Positions 63,363-64,000 of a stretch of DNA of 64,000 nucleotides are shown here, in pieces (positions within the stretch are counted from its first letter, which is position 1; each line of letters opens with the position of its first letter). The notes beneath the pieces were generated by a model, which ran no database searches, had not been told where the DNA came from, and worked only from the letters and a program-made list of their open reading frames with translations. The DNA comes from Atopsyche davidsoni (taxonomy: Eukaryota; Arthropoda; Insecta; Trichoptera; Hydrobiosidae): contig JAILWY010000029.1 of NCBI GenBank assembly GCA_022113835.1, forward strand, positions 5,238,001 to 5,302,000. The letters run 5' to 3'. Both the position numbers and the translations under genes were made by a program.

Positions 63363-64000
63363 CTGAAGATTACCTGAATTACACGAGGATTTTCAGCGGA
63401 GATATTGAATAACAAGTAATCATTGAATTCAAGCTTATTGCGTTAGCAATGTGCTTTTAAGTAGACGGTAAGCACGTGTCAAGATAAGAAAAATCACTTT
63501 CTTGTCCTTCATATGAGTACAGTTTATCTAAAAGCATACTGTTAGCATTTAGTAAAATTAAATACGTTGTTTCATCGATCGTTGTAGCAAACCACAAAGC
63601 ATGATGTTTTTGCAAGACATTAAAAATAAATTACATTTAAGCATCATATCGCATCACACGTGCGTATTGTGTTAATATTAATCAATAGAAAAGAGCCAAA
63701 TGTAAGTGCGGTATAAAAAACTTTGATCTCAAAATATCACGTGAGCACTTTGACGAGTCAGTCATTTTCATAAAAATTTATTTCCCGTCAAATTCGATGA
63801 AGTGACATACAATCACTTTATAATTATTGTTTTATACAAAGTATATTTTTTTAAATCCGTCGATAATTCAGGTAATAATATGGATGGAACTGATAGTAGA
63901 AAGTGTGAATATATAAAATATGTAAGGAAGTAATTGTTTCGTTGCTAAATATGGTTTTCTAAGTTTTTAAACAAATCAAACATAAAAATCATACTCGGCA
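63363..64000. other. AT-rich sequence to the window end
   Basis: No exon, repeat terminus or RNA gene recognised. Presumed intron upstream of the exon at 63117-63362. Confidence 0.4.

Overview
The window reads as nuclear DNA of an AT-rich arthropod, most likely a moth or butterfly. Genes have short exons (about 55-235 bp) with GT-AG introns. There is at least one Helitron whose 5' end begins TCTATATATATAAAA, a type I associate with Lepidoptera. Short TTAGG runs (the insect telomere motif) are scattered through it, and tRNA-derived SINE pieces and MITEs are common. The lineage call is inference; the gene calls rest on translated exons.

Two protein-coding genes can be supported, both on the minus strand. 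(1) A complete vinculin gene runs from the start codon at 30365 to the stop at 1707. Assembling 23 coding exons by their splice sites gives an unbroken 957-residue frame in which every exon phase matches the next. The protein begins MPVFHTKIIESILEPVAQQ and ends SPWYQM. It has the head four-helix bundles, two WL-type central repeats (vertebrates have three), a one-exon proline-rich linker and the actin-binding tail. (2) Upstream of it lies the 3' end of a plasma-membrane calcium ATPase (PMCA) gene. The terminal exon at 45627-45839 starts with the calmodulin-binding IRVVNAFRQGL segment and ends in the PDZ ligand ETAV. A small in-phase cassette exon is at 50110-50178. Further candidate alternative exons lie at 56478-56531, 58261-58346 and 63117-63362. 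The catalytic exons must lie beyond 64000.

Layout: 1-1706 vinculin 3' flank; 1707-7305 tail exons, with an intron holding a composite Helitron (3453-6246); 9340-14981 dense exon cluster; 14982-18565 intron 2; 18674-30308 intron 1 (11.6 kb), rich in GC/CpG patches, Helitron, palindromic and hAT MITEs and direct repeats; 30366-45600 intergenic, AT-rich, with fold-back elements; 45627-64000 the 3' part of PMCA with long introns.

The most unusual points are: the cluster of possible alternative PMCA C-termini; a composite Helitron apparently formed by terminator bypass, with a compensatory base change in its 3' hairpin; a non-autonomous Helitron flanked exactly by a 73-bp direct duplication; long palindromes sharing a hammerhead-like core; and a CpG-rich, CRE-bearing block inside vinculin intron 1.
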